64,000 nucleotides of DNA. Origin: Ustilago trichophora (Eukaryota > Basidiomycota > Ustilaginomycetes > Ustilaginales > Ustilaginaceae). Location of the stretch: contig OOIN01000004.1 in assembly GCA_900323505.1 (NCBI GenBank), positions 1,240,001 through 1,304,000 on the forward strand. The letters run 5' to 3'. Positions within the stretch are counted from its first letter, which is position 1; the number at the start of each line of letters is the position of its first letter. Below are positions 45,051 to 56,488 of the stretch, piece by piece. Both the position numbers and the translations under genes were made by a program. Below the pieces are notes generated by a model. That model was not told where the DNA came from, made no database searches, and worked only from the letters and a program-made list of their open reading frames with translations.

Positions 45051-45320
45051 TCACTGTGTTTCTCGAATAACATTGTCTTTGTCAACGTCAATCGTAGTAC
45101 GCCTTGAGAGGTAGGACCTCTGCAGAGAAGTGCTTGAGAGGCCATGTCCTACTGCAAGGTTCCTACTTCCCTGAGCGATGTCAGGGCGATCAAGTGCGTT
45201 CATGGTGAGTTGTCGCAGAGAATAGGCTTTATATCCAACCAGTCCTGCAGCGCATGCGTAGAGTGCTTCATCAGCAGTCTGTCTGAAACCTTCCATACAA
45301 TAGAGCCGTGTTCTGTTCAA
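45051..45320 (-). CDS. DUF3435 recombinase, catalytic C-terminal segment
   Basis: Frame offset by one base from the segment above. It reads through GYKAYSLRQLTMNALDRPD to AVGHGLSSTSLQRSYLSRR and TTIDV. In the family this is the Arg...Gly-His...Tyr part of the tyrosine recombinase active site; the Tyr of RSYLSRR would be the nucleophile. It begins at a non-ATG codon, so it is only meaningful joined to its neighbour. Confidence 0.7.
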   Translation of the reverse strand: MNRTRLYCMEGFRQTADEALYACAAGLVGYKAYSLRQLTMNALDRPDIAQGSRNLAVGHGLSSTSLQRSYLSRRTTIDVDKDNVIRETQ

Positions 45321-46525
45321 TGCTTGTCAAATGTGCGAAAGACGTGCAAGTCTTGAACTTCTGGACGGAATGGCATAGGAAGAAAATCATTCTCCTCGAA
45401 GTAGGAGGGGTCCGTATCTTTGAGCATTGAGGCGACGGTCAAACCTGCCGGAAAGGCGTTGTTGAGCTCTGCAAGGTGGGCTAGAAGCAGCACCGGATCC
45501 AAGCAGATGTCTTCTCCGGTGCTGTATAGCGGCTGCTCGCGCCATTTGTGCAGCCCAGCTCGATGACCTTTCAGTTTTTCGATCTTGACGTTGCAATGCA
45601 GTTGGAATTGTGGTAATTTGGCGTTGTCTGCGTTGTCTGCGTTGTCTGCGTTGTTTGCTGCGATGGCTGCCTTGTCTGCTCCAATTCTGGATGGCCCTCC
45701 AAGCTGGCCATCCTCCTCGCCATCCTCCCAAAGCAAGAGGTAGAAGTTGAGTTGCCTGTACTGCAGTCCAGCATGCTTGTGCTTCCACTTGACCACCTCT
45801 GCTGGCCGAGCAGCACAAAAAGCAATCATCAGATTGTATGCTGCCAGTTGCACTTGTTCGCGAGGGCATCGCAAAAAAAGCTGGTTGCCGAAAATGCCAT
45901 CCTTTTTGAAGGTCACCATGTTCCTGTAGGTTGCGATGGGCTTTGGCATTTCTGCCTCAAGCCCATTCTCCTCGATGACTGCGTGACACTCCAAGATCAC
46001 TTGAGTATCCACGGCTTTGCCTGTGACTCTCCTATAGGCTAGGTAGAGCGCCTGGAACTCTCTGAAGGAGGTACAAATTGTGCGTCTCTGCTTGCCAGTG
46101 AAGCAATGAGGAACGAGACGCACGGTCACAAAGAGAGCGATCATCTTCCAAAAGCCCCTATCTTGGGCAAGGCTGCAACAGGGTGGGTGACCTAAGAAAT
46201 CTTCGGCCGCAAAGGGAGAATTGTCTCCATAGAGACGGGGCATGTACACCTCCGTGACAAAAAGCCGCAGGAAATCCTCTGCCCTGGATAGATCCTTGCA
46301 ATATTTTGCTGACAGTTCTGGTTGGTGATGCGTAGCGACCATCTTAGCGTGGCGGCTTTTGAAGTCTTGCTGAATGGACGCCATTGTCAGATTTGTTTTG
46401 ATTTGCAGTGCGAGACGCTGCTGCTGTTGATTGAGCTCTTCCTGAGGCAACATGCTGCCTGCTCTCACAGCCACCGTTCGCTGAGCCTGGGCAGGCCATG
46501 CAAAAGTTTGTTGTGCAGGAGGCAT
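45317..46525 (-). CDS. DUF3435 recombinase, N-terminal segment with first catalytic Arg
   Basis: 402 codons from the ATG at 46525 (MPPAQQTFAW); the open frame continues upstream to 46813 through repetitive sequence. The key block, around residue 240, is AFCAARPAEVVKWK followed by GLQYRQLNFYLLLW and later LPQFQLHCNVKIEKLKG, the DUF3435 core. The segment includes an Asn-Asn-Ala-Asp repeat (NNADNADNADNA) encoded by a 9-nt repeat near 45620-45660. It ends VFRTFDKH then stop, where the family continues. Confidence 0.75.
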   Translation of the reverse strand: MPPAQQTFAWPAQAQRTVAVRAGSMLPQEELNQQQQRLALQIKTNLTMASIQQDFKSRHAKMVATHHQPELSAKYCKDLSRAEDFLRLFVTEVYMPRLYGDNSPFAAEDFLGHPPCCSLAQDRGFWKMIALFVTVRLVPHCFTGKQRRTICTSFREFQALYLAYRRVTGKAVDTQVILECHAVIEENGLEAEMPKPIATYRNMVTFKKDGIFGNQLFLRCPREQVQLAAYNLMIAFCAARPAEVVKWKHKHAGLQYRQLNFYLLLWEDGEEDGQLGGPSRIGADKAAIAANNADNADNADNAKLPQFQLHCNVKIEKLKGHRAGLHKWREQPLYSTGEDICLDPVLLLAHLAELNNAFPAGLTVASMLKDTDPSYFEENDFLPMPFRPEVQDLHVFRTFDKH

Positions 46526-46539
46526 GATTGCGACGATTG

Positions 46540-46890
46540 ATTTTTGGATTTTGAGCGTTGACGTCCTTGTTGGCGTCGATGACCTTGTTGGCATTGATGA
46601 ACTTGTTGGTAGAAATGATTTTGATGGTAGGGGTGACTGTGGTAGCGACGACTTTGGTAGCAAAGATGATGATCGGAATGGATAGAAGCAATCTTTTTTT
46701 TTGGCGACAGTGTCCAAGTTATCTTTGTTTGTTTGTTTGTTTTTTTTTTGTTTTTTTTTTTTTTTTTGGCAACGATGACCAAGTTGGTGTGGTTGAATGC
46801 TCACGTTGATCACTGTGTTGGCGTCGATGGCTTTGTTGGCGATGATAACTTTGTTAGCAGCAATGACTTTTTTTTAGCGTTAATGACCTC
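46540..46890. repeat. Degenerate 18-nt minisatellite split by T runs
   Basis: On the plus strand the unit is near GTTGGCGTCGATGACTTT, repeating with 15-21 nt spacing at 46567-46680 and again at 46800-46885. Between the two blocks is a T-rich stretch (46689-46768) with a long run of T. The unit codes Asn-Ala-Asn-Lys-type peptide on the minus strand. Confidence 0.75.
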
Positions 46891-47654
46891 CTTATCGTTG
46901 ATGAGTTGGATGTTTCGATGATAGTGGGAAAAGGCGCTGGGATTGCAAAGTTGAGCGAGGCTGAGGGAGACGATGATGGTGGAAAAGCGCAGGAAGAACA
47001 ATGGAGTCAGCAAATGCACTGGCCAACTTTTGTAATCGATCGGCTCAGTCTTTCTGAGCAGGAAGAAAGCCATCAGTTGTCCTCCGATGCGGCAGAGGGG
47101 CCCAAGCGCCTGTACAGATATTTGTGCCTACCATGTTGGCTGATCTGAAAACAATTCTTCAGGCAAAAGACGTCATGCACAGATGCACAGACAGTAGCGG
47201 AAAAAAAAGAAGGGGGAGGAGAATCATCATTTGTTTGTGGCAAATAAGTAAATTCCGCCCCAAATCGACTTTTGTGGCAAATGCACGTCGTCCACGTCCA
47301 ACGTTGCCTCGCTTCAGAAAGGGAAGCTCAAGTTGCGTGCCAGCTCTGAGGCATGCCCTATTCTGTGCGTATACAGGCGAAATTAGACGAAACCCGACTT
47401 CTACCCTACCAATCATCACCCAGTTGAACTTTGATGTTAGCCTGCAAGCTATGATGGTGAAGAGCTCTACTGGTCGGTATACGGTCGCTAGTGTCTCACC
47501 TTCAAAAGCGCAGCAAAGCTCAAGGGTCTCATGACCGTAGCTACTGTACATGCCTTGTCAAGTCGTACGAAAATGTATGCTGCTGAGACAAGACAGACAG
47601 CCCTACAAACGAAATTCTAGACCTTGCAGTCCTCCACACATACACACGCGTATT

Positions 47655-47693
47655 GTACAGTACAGTACAGTACAGTACAGTACTGTACTGTAC
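47655..47693. repeat. CAGTA pentanucleotide array with self-complementary core
   Basis: GTACAGTACAGTACAG continues through five CAGTA units and then turns into CTGTACTGTAC, so the core can fold on itself. A similar direct array is at 63075-63096. Confidence 0.9.
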
Positions 47694-48073
47694 GCTTTTG
47701 CGCGGCTTCCGGTGAGGAGCCCCGGCTAAGCCGACTTTTGACAGAACGGAACTGCTTACCCCGCATTTTTTGTTGGGGACGGGAGGCAAAAGTCAGCGGT
47801 GCGGTGGCTGACGTGTGCCTCTTATCGCCTGACACAGACCATCTCTACAACAACATCTTTCCGCCACTTCTGTTATCTCTCTTTCTTTCATACCTTCATC
47901 CACGTCAGATCGCCACTAGCTTGCTATCGTACTATCACACCACACCTCCTCATATAGCTTCTCCTTCACCACCGTTGACTCACACCATTGCTCAGAAGCA
48001 AGACGACGCGTAAAGCAAGCCCTCGTACAAAGCCCGATAAGCAAAGAGAAAACTTTAGCGACGCTTCCCAATC

Positions 48074-48235
48074 ATGCAGTCGATTCTCACACGCCAGCGA
48101 ACAATCTTTGCCGCATCCGCAGCCTTTGTTGTTGCTTCTATCTCAGTGCTGAGCGCTAGAAGGAGTGCTCAGATTGCCAGTAGGACTGCTGGTGGTCGCA
48201 TGGTTTGCCCCGAGAGAAGCGGCGGTGGCATCTGA
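48074..48235 (+). CDS. Possible 53-residue small protein
   Basis: The ATG at 48074 follows a C/T- and A-rich leader with an intergenic promoter look. The product begins MQSILTRQRTIFAASAAFVV and continues ASISVLSARRSAQIAS, resembling a basic, Ala/Ser-rich presequence or a single membrane helix. No family is recognised, and no splice extension could be confirmed. It lies between the recombinase and the POL2 3' end. Confidence 0.35.
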   Translation: MQSILTRQRTIFAASAAFVVASISVLSARRSAQIASRTAGGRMVCPERSGGGI

Positions 48236-48606
48236 ATCACCCTTCACATCTGCAAAGAGTTCTCCCACGTCAGGCTCTAGCAATTCGCAGCTAGGGTTGC
48301 CACTTCGAAAACAAGTAGGCCCATTCTATGCAATCCTCACAACGAACGAATGGCTTTCGACAGGCGAAACCCTTCCCCTTTGAAAGGATCAAGATCTCTG
48401 CCCGGTTGAATTTCTCGTCACCCCCACACATGTTCTCGTCTAGCGCGTCAGAGCGCTTTCTCTCAAACTCTATAATGATGCTATGGTAAAGCCTCTCTCT
48501 CTCACACTGTACTGTACAATACACTCTTATAATCCCATCTAAACAATGCAATCGAACACTCTTAAACGACGGATACAGAGATATGACAAGCAAAGCCTTC
48601 CTTTCT
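48236..48606. other. Intergenic, 3' flank of POL2
   Basis: No gene is supported. It includes an ACTGTACTGTACAATAC word near 48507, related to the CAGTA arrays nearby. Confidence 0.6.
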
Positions 48607-51600
48607 CTACACCATAGCAATGACCGCCTCCACCGCAGCAGCCGTCGTCATCAACCCGTGGAAATCAGCAATGGTCAACAGACCCTTCAATCTCCTCAAC
48701 GTTTCCTTTCTCGTAACCATCAATCCAAAGCTACCGGAGCAATCGCAATGAGGTTGCAGATTAGTCTGTTTGAGAGCTCCGCATTTGTTGCATCTCAAAT
48801 CTTGCAAGTGGAAACTTTCCAGTAAAGAATGGGCGATGTTGATCAACCTCATTTCCATCTGAGACATGTTGTAAGGAAAGGCGCATTTGGCACACTTCCA
48901 CTTTGCCCCTTGATTCTTCTCCGAGGAAGAAGGCATGAGGTCTGCGTCTCGGCATAGGTCGAGGGTGCGGTCATCGTTGCAAAACGTGCAGATGACGAGG
49001 GGAAGTTTAAACGGTTCGCAAGGGTTGCGGAATTCGGCTTCTGCAGAGAACTCGCGGACGTTGATCATGTCGAGTAGGTTGCGCTTCATGATTTGTACCT
49101 CGTTCGAGTGCTCCTTGGCAAGGCTGAGGACCGAGGTGGTGGTCTTGATGAATTCGAGGAGAGGATTGGTGAGGGTGAGCCAGGATCCAGGGAGGTTGGG
49201 GAAGGACCAAATGCGTCTATGCTCGGTGGTGAGCATGTCAATGTACTCTTCGTCCTCATCGCGGGCTATCGCTGCGTTGATTTCGTCCGAGGAGAGCTGC
49301 ATGGAGGATTTGAGCTCAGAGAGTTGCTTCAGGAGTTTGCGGGTCATCGTGTGGTTGATCAGGTCCGTTGTGAACTTTGAAGAGGCTGCCAAGGACGGGA
49401 CTGAGACTTCGGCAGAATCATTCTTGGACGGATCAGCGTCGCCGTTGGTGGCAGAATTGACGGCGGGAGTGTTGGGCTCCAAGACAGCCCTCAGCGGGGT
49501 ACGTTCCAAATCCCCAGCCAGTATCGCTCGTCGTTTGTATTCGTACAAGCTGTAGACGAACGAACCTACTGCAACCGAGAACTTTTCCTGCACGGCCAAC
49601 GGCAAGAAGGTTTGGATGTTCCAGTTCATCTCGACGTTGAACGATGTCGTCATCCCATGGGCTCTTTCTCCACCCTCCTCCACCCCCTCATTGTTGTTGG
49701 GCGCAACGAGCGAGTCCGCGTCAGCAATGACACCACCAAAGTTAGCAGTGTCCATCCACAACAAATACTCCCAGTAGTGAATGATATCCAGCTGGACATG
49801 CTTGAACAGTTCCCTACTCGTCACTGCCGAGAGCAAATATTTCGAGTAGGCCATGGCGTTGGCAGCGGTCGGTTTGCTGGTGAGCAAAAAGAGTCGGTTG
49901 AAGGAAGCATAGACGATGCTTGCTCCCAAACGCTTGAACTCGGCCAGCAGCTGGAGCAAAGTCTTCTTCATCAGACCGAATAGGAATCGTTGCAGGGCAG
50001 GCTCGAACAGCGCAGAGCCATCCGATGAAGCCCACCGCCAAAAGTTGTCCGATAGCAGCGCCGCATACGGCGAACGGTTGCGTCGCTTAGTCGTATACCA
50101 CGCTTTCACCATGCTTTTCACCGCGGCAAAGACGGCAGATGTCAGAACGGAGTCACCGAGAATGGTGGAACTCTCGACCGTGCCTCGAGAGTATTCATCG
50201 AGGTTGTGCGATGCACCTTCGAACGCTAAACCCGACGTGCTACCCTCCATCTCGTTGACCGTACCCGATTGCAACACCGAGTCTACGGCCAAATCCACCA
50301 ACCCAACCTCGAGACACACCGTCGAGTAAGCCCCCGCATGGCTAATCTCCAACGACTCCTGTTCATCCCATCTCGACTGTGCATGGATATCCTGCTCCCT
50401 TCCACCCAGATCCGGCTGTGGATGAGGGCTCCACCAGAGCACCATATCCTGTTTGACCAATCTGCGCGCGAAGTCGATGTCAGCACCAAAGATAGTGAAA
50501 TCCTTCTCCATATTGCACAGCGGCAAATCAAAGTGACTTGCCAGATCGATCCAGCCTTTGATCCAGCTCGAGGCACGCAGATAGCATTGGAACATTCTTC
50601 TTGCCGAATAGAGCTGCCATCCCAGTGCCGGGAGCTCATCCTCCAATGCGGCGGCGGCGATCTTGACAACGGGGAACTCGGACACGCTAGGGATGTGCGT
50701 TTCGTAGTAGGACTGGTCTTTTGAGGTGCAGAGTGCTAGCATGGCGGATCCTTGCTTGGCGGATTTGAGCGTGGAGAGATCCTTGGTGATCGCTTTGAAT
50801 GCCCGAGAGGCTGAAGTGTGGATACGGACGTCGACGTGCATACTGTCGTTGTACGAAAAGACTCCACTTCCCTCTTCGAGCTTTCCGCGTTTGCGCATGT
50901 GAGCGACACGGTCGGCGTACATGGTCTCGAGGTTGGGCACTTGGCGCAAACCGGCACTGTCGACAATGTGTACTTTGATCTCGCCTTCAGGGCTGAAGAG
51001 GCTCATCACGTGTCGGCCGTCCCTGTTCGCGTGATACAGGTAGAAGTATCGGATCCCTGCACCTCCCGAGAGATACTTGTGACTTGGAGAGATATCGACC
51101 GACGTTGGCGCTGAGAGATCCTGCAAGCGGAATCCTGTGTCGAGAGCTCGGCTCAGTTTTTGCGCTTGAGAGTTGCGCCCGTATACGCAGGTAGAGCCGA
51201 GCTGGATAAGCGCTCGCACGTCGAGCGGCAGCTGCTTCTCATAGACACCTTCGACATTGGGATGGTGGATCAGGTTGCTGAAGTGCGCCTCTTGCTCCTG
51301 GTAGACATCTTCATCGACTGTGATGCGGTACAAGTGACGACAGGGCGTGTCGCGTGGAAGTGTCTTGACGACTCGCTCGGCCTGGTAGACGCCGGAGAGG
51401 AAGGCGGTGTCGCCGGGGTAGCATTTGAAGTTGACGTAGAACTGACGTGGAACTTTGAGCTTGAGCGACTGCAGATGCTGGTCGATCGAGATCCACATTC
51501 GGTACTCTCCCGGGCGCGAGGCTGGGCAGATTTGCACAACGTCCCACACGGCAGTGGCCATGTTGGCGGATCGCTTAGAGAAGAGCGAGCCCACTGTGCC

Positions 51601-54600
51601 TCTGCCAACGATGGATGAACCGAGGGCACCGCCACCGCTGGCTCTCGCCTTGCGCTCCTTGGCTCGCTGCAGACGCTGACGGCGCCATTTCTTCTTCATC
51701 ACGGCCACCCAGCCGGAGTAGTCGACATTCATATCCGGTGCCACCTCTTCCACCTCGGGTTCGTTCTCCTGAATCTTGGCCGCAGCGACCGCCGCTGCCG
51801 CCGGCTTGGACGTCGCGCTGGCTTCCAGCGATGTAGGCTTGGCAGCAGGACGGAAAACATCGGTCAACTTTCTCTGCTTGAACTTGTCCTCGCGTGCAGC
51901 TACACGCTTGAACAACCAATCAGGATGTCTGACACGGGGCACCGGGTTCGACACCTTCTGCATGGCCGCAGGAATCGTGATCAGCTTTTGGATGACACCG
52001 CCAAAGCGCTCAATATAATAGTTCCAATCCAAGATGTTGCGAATGTCGAAGTCGGTAATCGAGTTGTCTCGCAAGAATTTCTTGAGGTAGTGATGCTTGA
52101 CTGAAGGTTCGGCGTTGAAGAGTGCAACGGGGACGGCACGTTCGGTGACAGGAGCACCGAAAGGCTTAGCGCTGATGATAAACTTACACGCCAGACCTTT
52201 GTCCTTGATCATCTGGGCACCGAGGAACTCTGCCAATCTCTTAGCGGTGGTGATGGCAGTCGATTTCTGACTTCCGTATTCCTGCAGCGTCTTGGACATG
52301 GACTTGTTTTCGGCAATCAAGTCGATCAGCTCCTCGTCGTGCAGCGTTGATCCTTTGCTGTATAGAACATCGAGCCACTGATTGGCCACCTTGGCAACGG
52401 CAGCGTAGCACTCGTCGAGCGTGGTACCGAGCAAGAATTTCTCGAAGATCTGCTTTTGAAAATCCTTGATGAGCTGCAACTCTCCTCGTCGCTTGACTTC
52501 GAATCCCTTGAGTTCGGCGAGCGAGCCGTCGGGGTTGAAGACGGCATATCGCTTCTTCAGCAGCTTGTCTTCCTCCTTGGACGAAGGCAAGATCATGGCT
52601 TTGTAGGGGCCGTCGAGTTCGAAGAAAATCGAGTTCTCGCTGCGAACTTCGTATCGTCCCGTCTCCTTGTCGACCAGCTCATGGTACTGGTGGTTGGTGA
52701 ACTTTTCGTGGACCAGATGGTTGAGCATGGTACATGGGTACGAGATGCCAAACTTCTTACCGCCCTTGACCTTGAAGTTGAAGTTTTCCGGAAAAACGCC
52801 AGGAAGCATGCACCAGATACCATCGGTATCAAGTTCGAGAGGACGACCGATGCGCTCCACGAGCTCCTTGGCCATCTGAATGATCGACGCACCGGTGAGA
52901 CAGGTGATACCGGCCATCTCCATCGAATACCAACGCGCACCTTTTCGCATCACGTATCCGTAGAACGAGTTCAAGATACACTTGTGAGCGAGCTGAAGCG
53001 AGTCGTACAGGACAATCATCTTTTTGGCCTCGATTGTGTCGTTGAGCGAGTCGGCCTTGTCGAGGTTCTTCTTCCATGTCTTGTGCAGACCCTTGTACTC
53101 GTATCGACGATCACGGAAGTCGCGCACCGTGTTGATGTAGAATGGATTCTCGCGCTGGCAGATGACGGCTTCGCGGATGACGGTTTTGGACTCGTGCGTC
53201 TTTCGGTAGACTTTGCGGGAGTAATCTCCGAGACGTTTGTGCAGCAGAGCGGTGCGCTCATTCTGCTCGAGGTCGTCGAAGGTGCGGCGGGGCAAATGGG
53301 CAGCTTTGGGTGGGAAGGTCTCGTTGGCAAGCGCGTTGCGGATCATGTTGACTTCGTCTCGCTTGGCGGGGAAGTACTCGCCTCGCCAGGCCCAGTCCAT
53401 GCGCTTGTCGCACTTCATGCCCGGTCGATTGTAGTCGCAGGTGGCGCACATGGCTTCGCTGACCATGGAATCCGGCTGGAGCCGGTAGCTTAACATGATG
53501 TTGGGATACATGGCAGCGACGTCGAGATGGTAGATGAGCGGACAATCCTTGCGGTTGGGGTTGTCGCGCATCACTTCGAGCATGGTACGAATCTCGGCTT
53601 TGACCTCGTCGTAGTTCTCGATGTCCTCCAACGCCAGTTGGCCTTCTTCACGAATACTGAATTGCAGAGCGGCATCAAGATCATCGATCAGCTGCTGGAT
53701 GGCTGCAGGGTCGACACGGAAGTCGGTTTCAATGTCGGAGCGGAAGACACCCGCTTCCAAGGCTTCGACATGTCCTCCAACGTAGGTTTCGGACTCGAGA
53801 AGGTGGCCTTTGTACGTGTTGCCAACGGGATCTTCGTGACGGTTGGGCATGATGATGTTGCCTTTGAAGGCCTGCACCATGAGCAGCGTCTCGCAGAGCG
53901 TACCGGAACCTTTGCGAAGCACCTCATCGGGATTGAGCGGGATGATGTTGCAGAGCGAAAAGATGAAAGGATGAACGTACTTCATGTAAAGGTAGTAAGT
54001 AGCGACGGCGTCGGAGACTGAGTACTGAGCCAAGGTCTGAGGCTGTTCGATAGCATAGGGTGTCATGAGCTCAGGATCGAGTTCCATGGGATCGTACCCG
54101 AGCTTGGCGACAGTGACGGCCTTGAGACCTTGCGATCCCTGTGGCAAGTACGAGTCGCGCTGCACCCATCGGAAGCAGTCGAGATGGGCTGTTGCGCGAG
54201 ACTTGTATTCGTTGTCCGAGTCCTTTGCAAAGCCGATCTCATTCATCATGTTGAGGCCATGTGCACGAGCACGTGCATCGATGAAGGGAAAATCGAAAGA
54301 GTCACCGTTGTAGGTAGCAACAACGGTAGGCCTGGCCTCGCGGAAGTGGCTGAAGAAGCGTTGCAGCACGCCCAGCTCGTCAGGTTCATTGAAGATGATA
54401 AATGGACCTTCGTACTCGTCCTTGGGGGTATATTCAAAGTCTTCAATGTCTTCCGAGACGATCTCGCGATTGGTGATGAGGAAACCTTGACCGTCGATCA
54501 TGTAGGAAATCATCATGACGGCGTCCGTCTCGGCGTCGGGGAATTTGAGGGGCTGCTTGGTGGTCTCGATATCGAAAGCCATGACGACAGGATCGGCACG

Positions 54601-55536
54601 CTTAACACGGCCGGTGACCATCTTTAGGCTGACGACGCCGTCTACGAAGCTGACGTCGTACCAGAGACCAACTCGGATATCCTGATCGATGGCGACACGC
54701 AGGTAGTAAGGAATGTCGTATTCGCGAATGTCAACAAGACACTCGGCGGGGTCGAGCGCACTGGCAGCAGCTCGCTTCCGACCTCCCGTCCAGCCATCAT
54801 CTCCGACGAGGCCAGCAGAGTCGCCGTTCATGTCCATTTCGATCTCGACCGACGCGCTCGCCGCTGCTGCTGATGCGGCGCTCAGCACATCGGCGTATGT
54901 GTCGACGGCAGAGAGCTTCTTCTGTGCTGCTTTTGCGATGGGCAAGAGCTCTTTTCGCACCGAGAGCAAATCCTGGACATTGAGGAAGGTGAGTCGAAGG
55001 TAGAGGCGCTGGTGACCGAGCAGATGGTTGGGAAGCTTGAGATCCTCCTTGCGATCGCGCTGTATTGACTGTATGAGACCTTCGAATCTGCGTCTGAGCC
55101 ATTCCTCGACAGAGCTCTCCGTGCCTGGTCTGCATCCGACGAGAAAGTATGGTTGGTAGAGAACAGTGGCCTTGAACATGCTTGCGTCATCCTCGATAAA
55201 GTAGAAATCGACACCGCTCTTGCCAGTGGGGTGGTCTGGATCGCGGAGGAGTGTAGGGTGCATGTTGACGAGCCATGCTTGCTTCGTTTCACCTTGCTCG
55301 AGACGATGGAAGCCGAGCTTTTCGTCGATCTCGTCACGCTCCTTGACCTCCTGGAAACGCTCTTCGACGGCAGAGCCATCTTCGACGCCCTTTACGAGCT
55401 GTGCTGCAGCATTGGCGATGGCTTTTTCGGTGGCGGTCTTGAAGGATCCGGATCGTGGACCACCACCTCGCTTGCGGAAAGTGCCGCGAGAACGAACGTT
55501 GGATCCACGGCTTGTGAGGCCAAATGTGTTTGGCAT
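48607..55536 (-). CDS. POL2: DNA polymerase epsilon catalytic subunit
   Basis: A 2309-residue single-exon protein, close to the family norm. N-terminal exonuclease: FDIETT (321-326), [13 protein letters not shown], and [13 protein letters not shown] carry the Exo I, II and III acidic residues. Polymerase: [17 protein letters not shown] (motif A), [20 protein letters not shown] (motif B), and [12 protein letters not shown] (motif C). A cysteine cluster [14 protein letters not shown] sits in the polymerase domain, the Pol epsilon iron-sulfur site. The second, inactivated polymerase half follows, and the C-terminus has two Cys-rich zinc/Fe-S blocks ([14 protein letters not shown], then CAKCAFP, then [18 protein letters not shown]). 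It is the leading-strand replicase. The start at 55536 gives [11 protein letters not shown]. No lesion was found. Confidence 0.98.
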   Translation of the reverse strand: MPNTFGLTSRGSNVRSRGTFRKRGGGPRSGSFKTATEKAIANAAAQLVKGVEDGSAVEERFQEVKERDEIDEKLGFHRLEQGETKQAWLVNMHPTLLRDPDHPTGKSGVDFYFIEDDASMFKATVLYQPYFLVGCRPGTESSVEEWLRRRFEGLIQSIQRDRKEDLKLPNHLLGHQRLYLRLTFLNVQDLLSVRKELLPIAKAAQKKLSAVDTYADVLSAASAAAASASVEIEMDMNGDSAGLVGDDGWTGGRKRAAASALDPAECLVDIREYDIPYYLRVAIDQDIRVGLWYDVSFVDGVVSLKMVTGRVKRADPVVMAFDIETTKQPLKFPDAETDAVMMISYMIDGQGFLITNREIVSEDIEDFEYTPKDEYEGPFIIFNEPDELGVLQRFFSHFREARPTVVATYNGDSFDFPFIDARARAHGLNMMNEIGFAKDSDNEYKSRATAHLDCFRWVQRDSYLPQGSQGLKAVTVAKLGYDPMELDPELMTPYAIEQPQTLAQYSVSDAVATYYLYMKYVHPFIFSLCNIIPLNPDEVLRKGSGTLCETLLMVQAFKGNIIMPNRHEDPVGNTYKGHLLESETYVGGHVEALEAGVFRSDIETDFRVDPAAIQQLIDDLDAALQFSIREEGQLALEDIENYDEVKAEIRTMLEVMRDNPNRKDCPLIYHLDVAAMYPNIMLSYRLQPDSMVSEAMCATCDYNRPGMKCDKRMDWAWRGEYFPAKRDEVNMIRNALANETFPPKAAHLPRRTFDDLEQNERTALLHKRLGDYSRKVYRKTHESKTVIREAVICQRENPFYINTVRDFRDRRYEYKGLHKTWKKNLDKADSLNDTIEAKKMIVLYDSLQLAHKCILNSFYGYVMRKGARWYSMEMAGITCLTGASIIQMAKELVERIGRPLELDTDGIWCMLPGVFPENFNFKVKGGKKFGISYPCTMLNHLVHEKFTNHQYHELVDKETGRYEVRSENSIFFELDGPYKAMILPSSKEEDKLLKKRYAVFNPDGSLAELKGFEVKRRGELQLIKDFQKQIFEKFLLGTTLDECYAAVAKVANQWLDVLYSKGSTLHDEELIDLIAENKSMSKTLQEYGSQKSTAITTAKRLAEFLGAQMIKDKGLACKFIISAKPFGAPVTERAVPVALFNAEPSVKHHYLKKFLRDNSITDFDIRNILDWNYYIERFGGVIQKLITIPAAMQKVSNPVPRVRHPDWLFKRVAAREDKFKQRKLTDVFRPAAKPTSLEASATSKPAAAAVAAAKIQENEPEVEEVAPDMNVDYSGWVAVMKKKWRRQRLQRAKERKARASGGGALGSSIVGRGTVGSLFSKRSANMATAVWDVVQICPASRPGEYRMWISIDQHLQSLKLKVPRQFYVNFKCYPGDTAFLSGVYQAERVVKTLPRDTPCRHLYRITVDEDVYQEQEAHFSNLIHHPNVEGVYEKQLPLDVRALIQLGSTCVYGRNSQAQKLSRALDTGFRLQDLSAPTSVDISPSHKYLSGGAGIRYFYLYHANRDGRHVMSLFSPEGEIKVHIVDSAGLRQVPNLETMYADRVAHMRKRGKLEEGSGVFSYNDSMHVDVRIHTSASRAFKAITKDLSTLKSAKQGSAMLALCTSKDQSYYETHIPSVSEFPVVKIAAAALEDELPALGWQLYSARRMFQCYLRASSWIKGWIDLASHFDLPLCNMEKDFTIFGADIDFARRLVKQDMVLWWSPHPQPDLGGREQDIHAQSRWDEQESLEISHAGAYSTVCLEVGLVDLAVDSVLQSGTVNEMEGSTSGLAFEGASHNLDEYSRGTVESSTILGDSVLTSAVFAAVKSMVKAWYTTKRRNRSPYAALLSDNFWRWASSDGSALFEPALQRFLFGLMKKTLLQLLAEFKRLGASIVYASFNRLFLLTSKPTAANAMAYSKYLLSAVTSRELFKHVQLDIIHYWEYLLWMDTANFGGVIADADSLVAPNNNEGVEEGGERAHGMTTSFNVEMNWNIQTFLPLAVQEKFSVAVGSFVYSLYEYKRRAILAGDLERTPLRAVLEPNTPAVNSATNGDADPSKNDSAEVSVPSLAASSKFTTDLINHTMTRKLLKQLSELKSSMQLSSDEINAAIARDEDEEYIDMLTTEHRRIWSFPNLPGSWLTLTNPLLEFIKTTTSVLSLAKEHSNEVQIMKRNLLDMINVREFSAEAEFRNPCEPFKLPLVICTFCNDDRTLDLCRDADLMPSSSEKNQGAKWKCAKCAFPYNMSQMEMRLINIAHSLLESFHLQDLRCNKCGALKQTNLQPHCDCSGSFGLMVTRKETLRRLKGLLTIADFHGLMTTAAAVEAVIAMV

Positions 55537-56201
55537 TGTGTGTATGCCTGCCGTGCAAAGGCGCTTCGAGTGTACTGGTGAAGAAGAGAGTAACGTAATG
55601 TAGTGCTAATTGTGCTGGTCGGGATAGTAGTAAGCTCCTGTATTTACTTGATCGAGTGGTCAGGATTGGGTGCTTGTAAGATAGATGTGTGCTGAAGGTT
55701 GAGCGCCGATGGGTATGAAGTTGAAAGAGAAGATGCTTATGCTACGATGATGCTGGGGACGGCGGCGCTGAATGGTCGTAGATGATCCGTCCGGTGCTGA
55801 GCTTGAAGCTGTATTTGTGGATAGATATGTTGAACGGAGCTGATAGATTGCGAGAGTGTATGAGAATGCCGAGCCACAAGGAACAAGATGATGACAATGA
55901 TGGATGTGCATGAAGAGAAGTATCAGAAGAGTCTTGGTTTCTATGTCGTACTGAGCCCTCCGCAGCAGCCTGGAATGCTGTTTCTGCTTCGGGCTTGAAT
56001 TTTACCCAAACCAACACTCTTGCAGAGGCGCACGACGCGTCCGCTCCAAGAGAGGCACAAAACAAGACAGCTCGCGCGTTTGGCGTTAAGTGGCGTGGAA
56101 CGCGTTATTGTTTTTTTCATGATAGCTGTTAGACCGGTTGCTCGGTGAGCGTCTTCCAAAAAGAGAATTTCGACTGGCACTGCCGTTCATTTCGCCGAAT
56201 T
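55537..56201. other. POL2 upstream region, left flank of the mariner element
   Basis: The POL2 promoter lies here on the minus strand. It has short open frames without domains. The Tc1/mariner element begins 667 bp upstream of the POL2 ATG. Confidence 0.65.
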
Positions 56202-56238
56202 TATTCCTTTTTCACCATCACTTCGAGACACCAATACA

Positions 56239-56273
56239 ATGTTATCGTGATGCTATATGATGTTATCGTGATG
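56239..56273 (+). repeat. Paired subterminal repeats, left end of the mariner element
   Basis: Two copies of ATGTTATCGTGATG, at 56239-56252 and 56260-56273, 21 bp apart. The same word, inverted, occurs twice at the right end (57696-57709 and 57750-57763). This arrangement fits transposase binding sites. Confidence 0.9.
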
Positions 56274-56488
56274 ATTGATTGGGATAGTGTGCCTCGGATT
56301 GTGATGAGTAATGTTGTTATCGAGATCCCTAAGCTGATGTCATCGGGATGCTCGGCACTTTTCGGGACGGCCGACCGGGGCTGACACATCTGCTCAGGCC
56401 ACCCGTATACTCTCTGTATCAATCCTCCGGCCAAACCAACCATCCTCTTTGCCTCATCACCATCACCATCACCATCACCATCATCAAC

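Larger units (their letters stand above)
43387..46525 (-). pseudogene. DUF3435 tyrosine recombinase locus, interrupted
   Basis: Read 5' to 3' on the minus strand, four adjoining frames together spell one protein of the DUF3435 (FluG-like) family, now known as the tyrosine recombinases that include Starship captains. The order matches the family: N-terminal helical region, the first catalytic Arg in AARPAEV and GLQYRQLNFYLL (45317-46525); then YSLRQ, VGHGL and RSYLSRRTTIDV with the second Arg, His and Tyr (45051-45320); a helical domain (43733-44899); and a C2H2-type finger (43387-43845). The first break, near 45319, needs a one-base change. The second fits a 127-nt intron (45054 to 44928, GTGAGG donor, poor AAAG acceptor). 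The third fits a 58-nt GTGCAT-CGCAG intron. So the locus may be a near-intact multi-exon gene with one frameshift, or a decaying copy. I list it as interrupted. Confidence 0.7.
46526..48073. other. Repetitive intergenic region upstream of the recombinase
   Basis: Contains a degenerate 18-nt minisatellite, T-rich runs, and a CAGTA array. The open frames follow the repeats. No independent gene is supported before the small frame at 48074. Confidence 0.6.

Noticed and set aside
38376..48606. Full-size Starship element with cargo
   Set aside because: The DUF3435 gene has no cargo genes around it; its neighbours are housekeeping genes and repeats, and no boundary repeats could be shown.
52456..53493. 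345-codon plus-strand frame opposite POL2
   Set aside because: Shadow of the polymerase gene in the complementary frame, without recognisable motifs.
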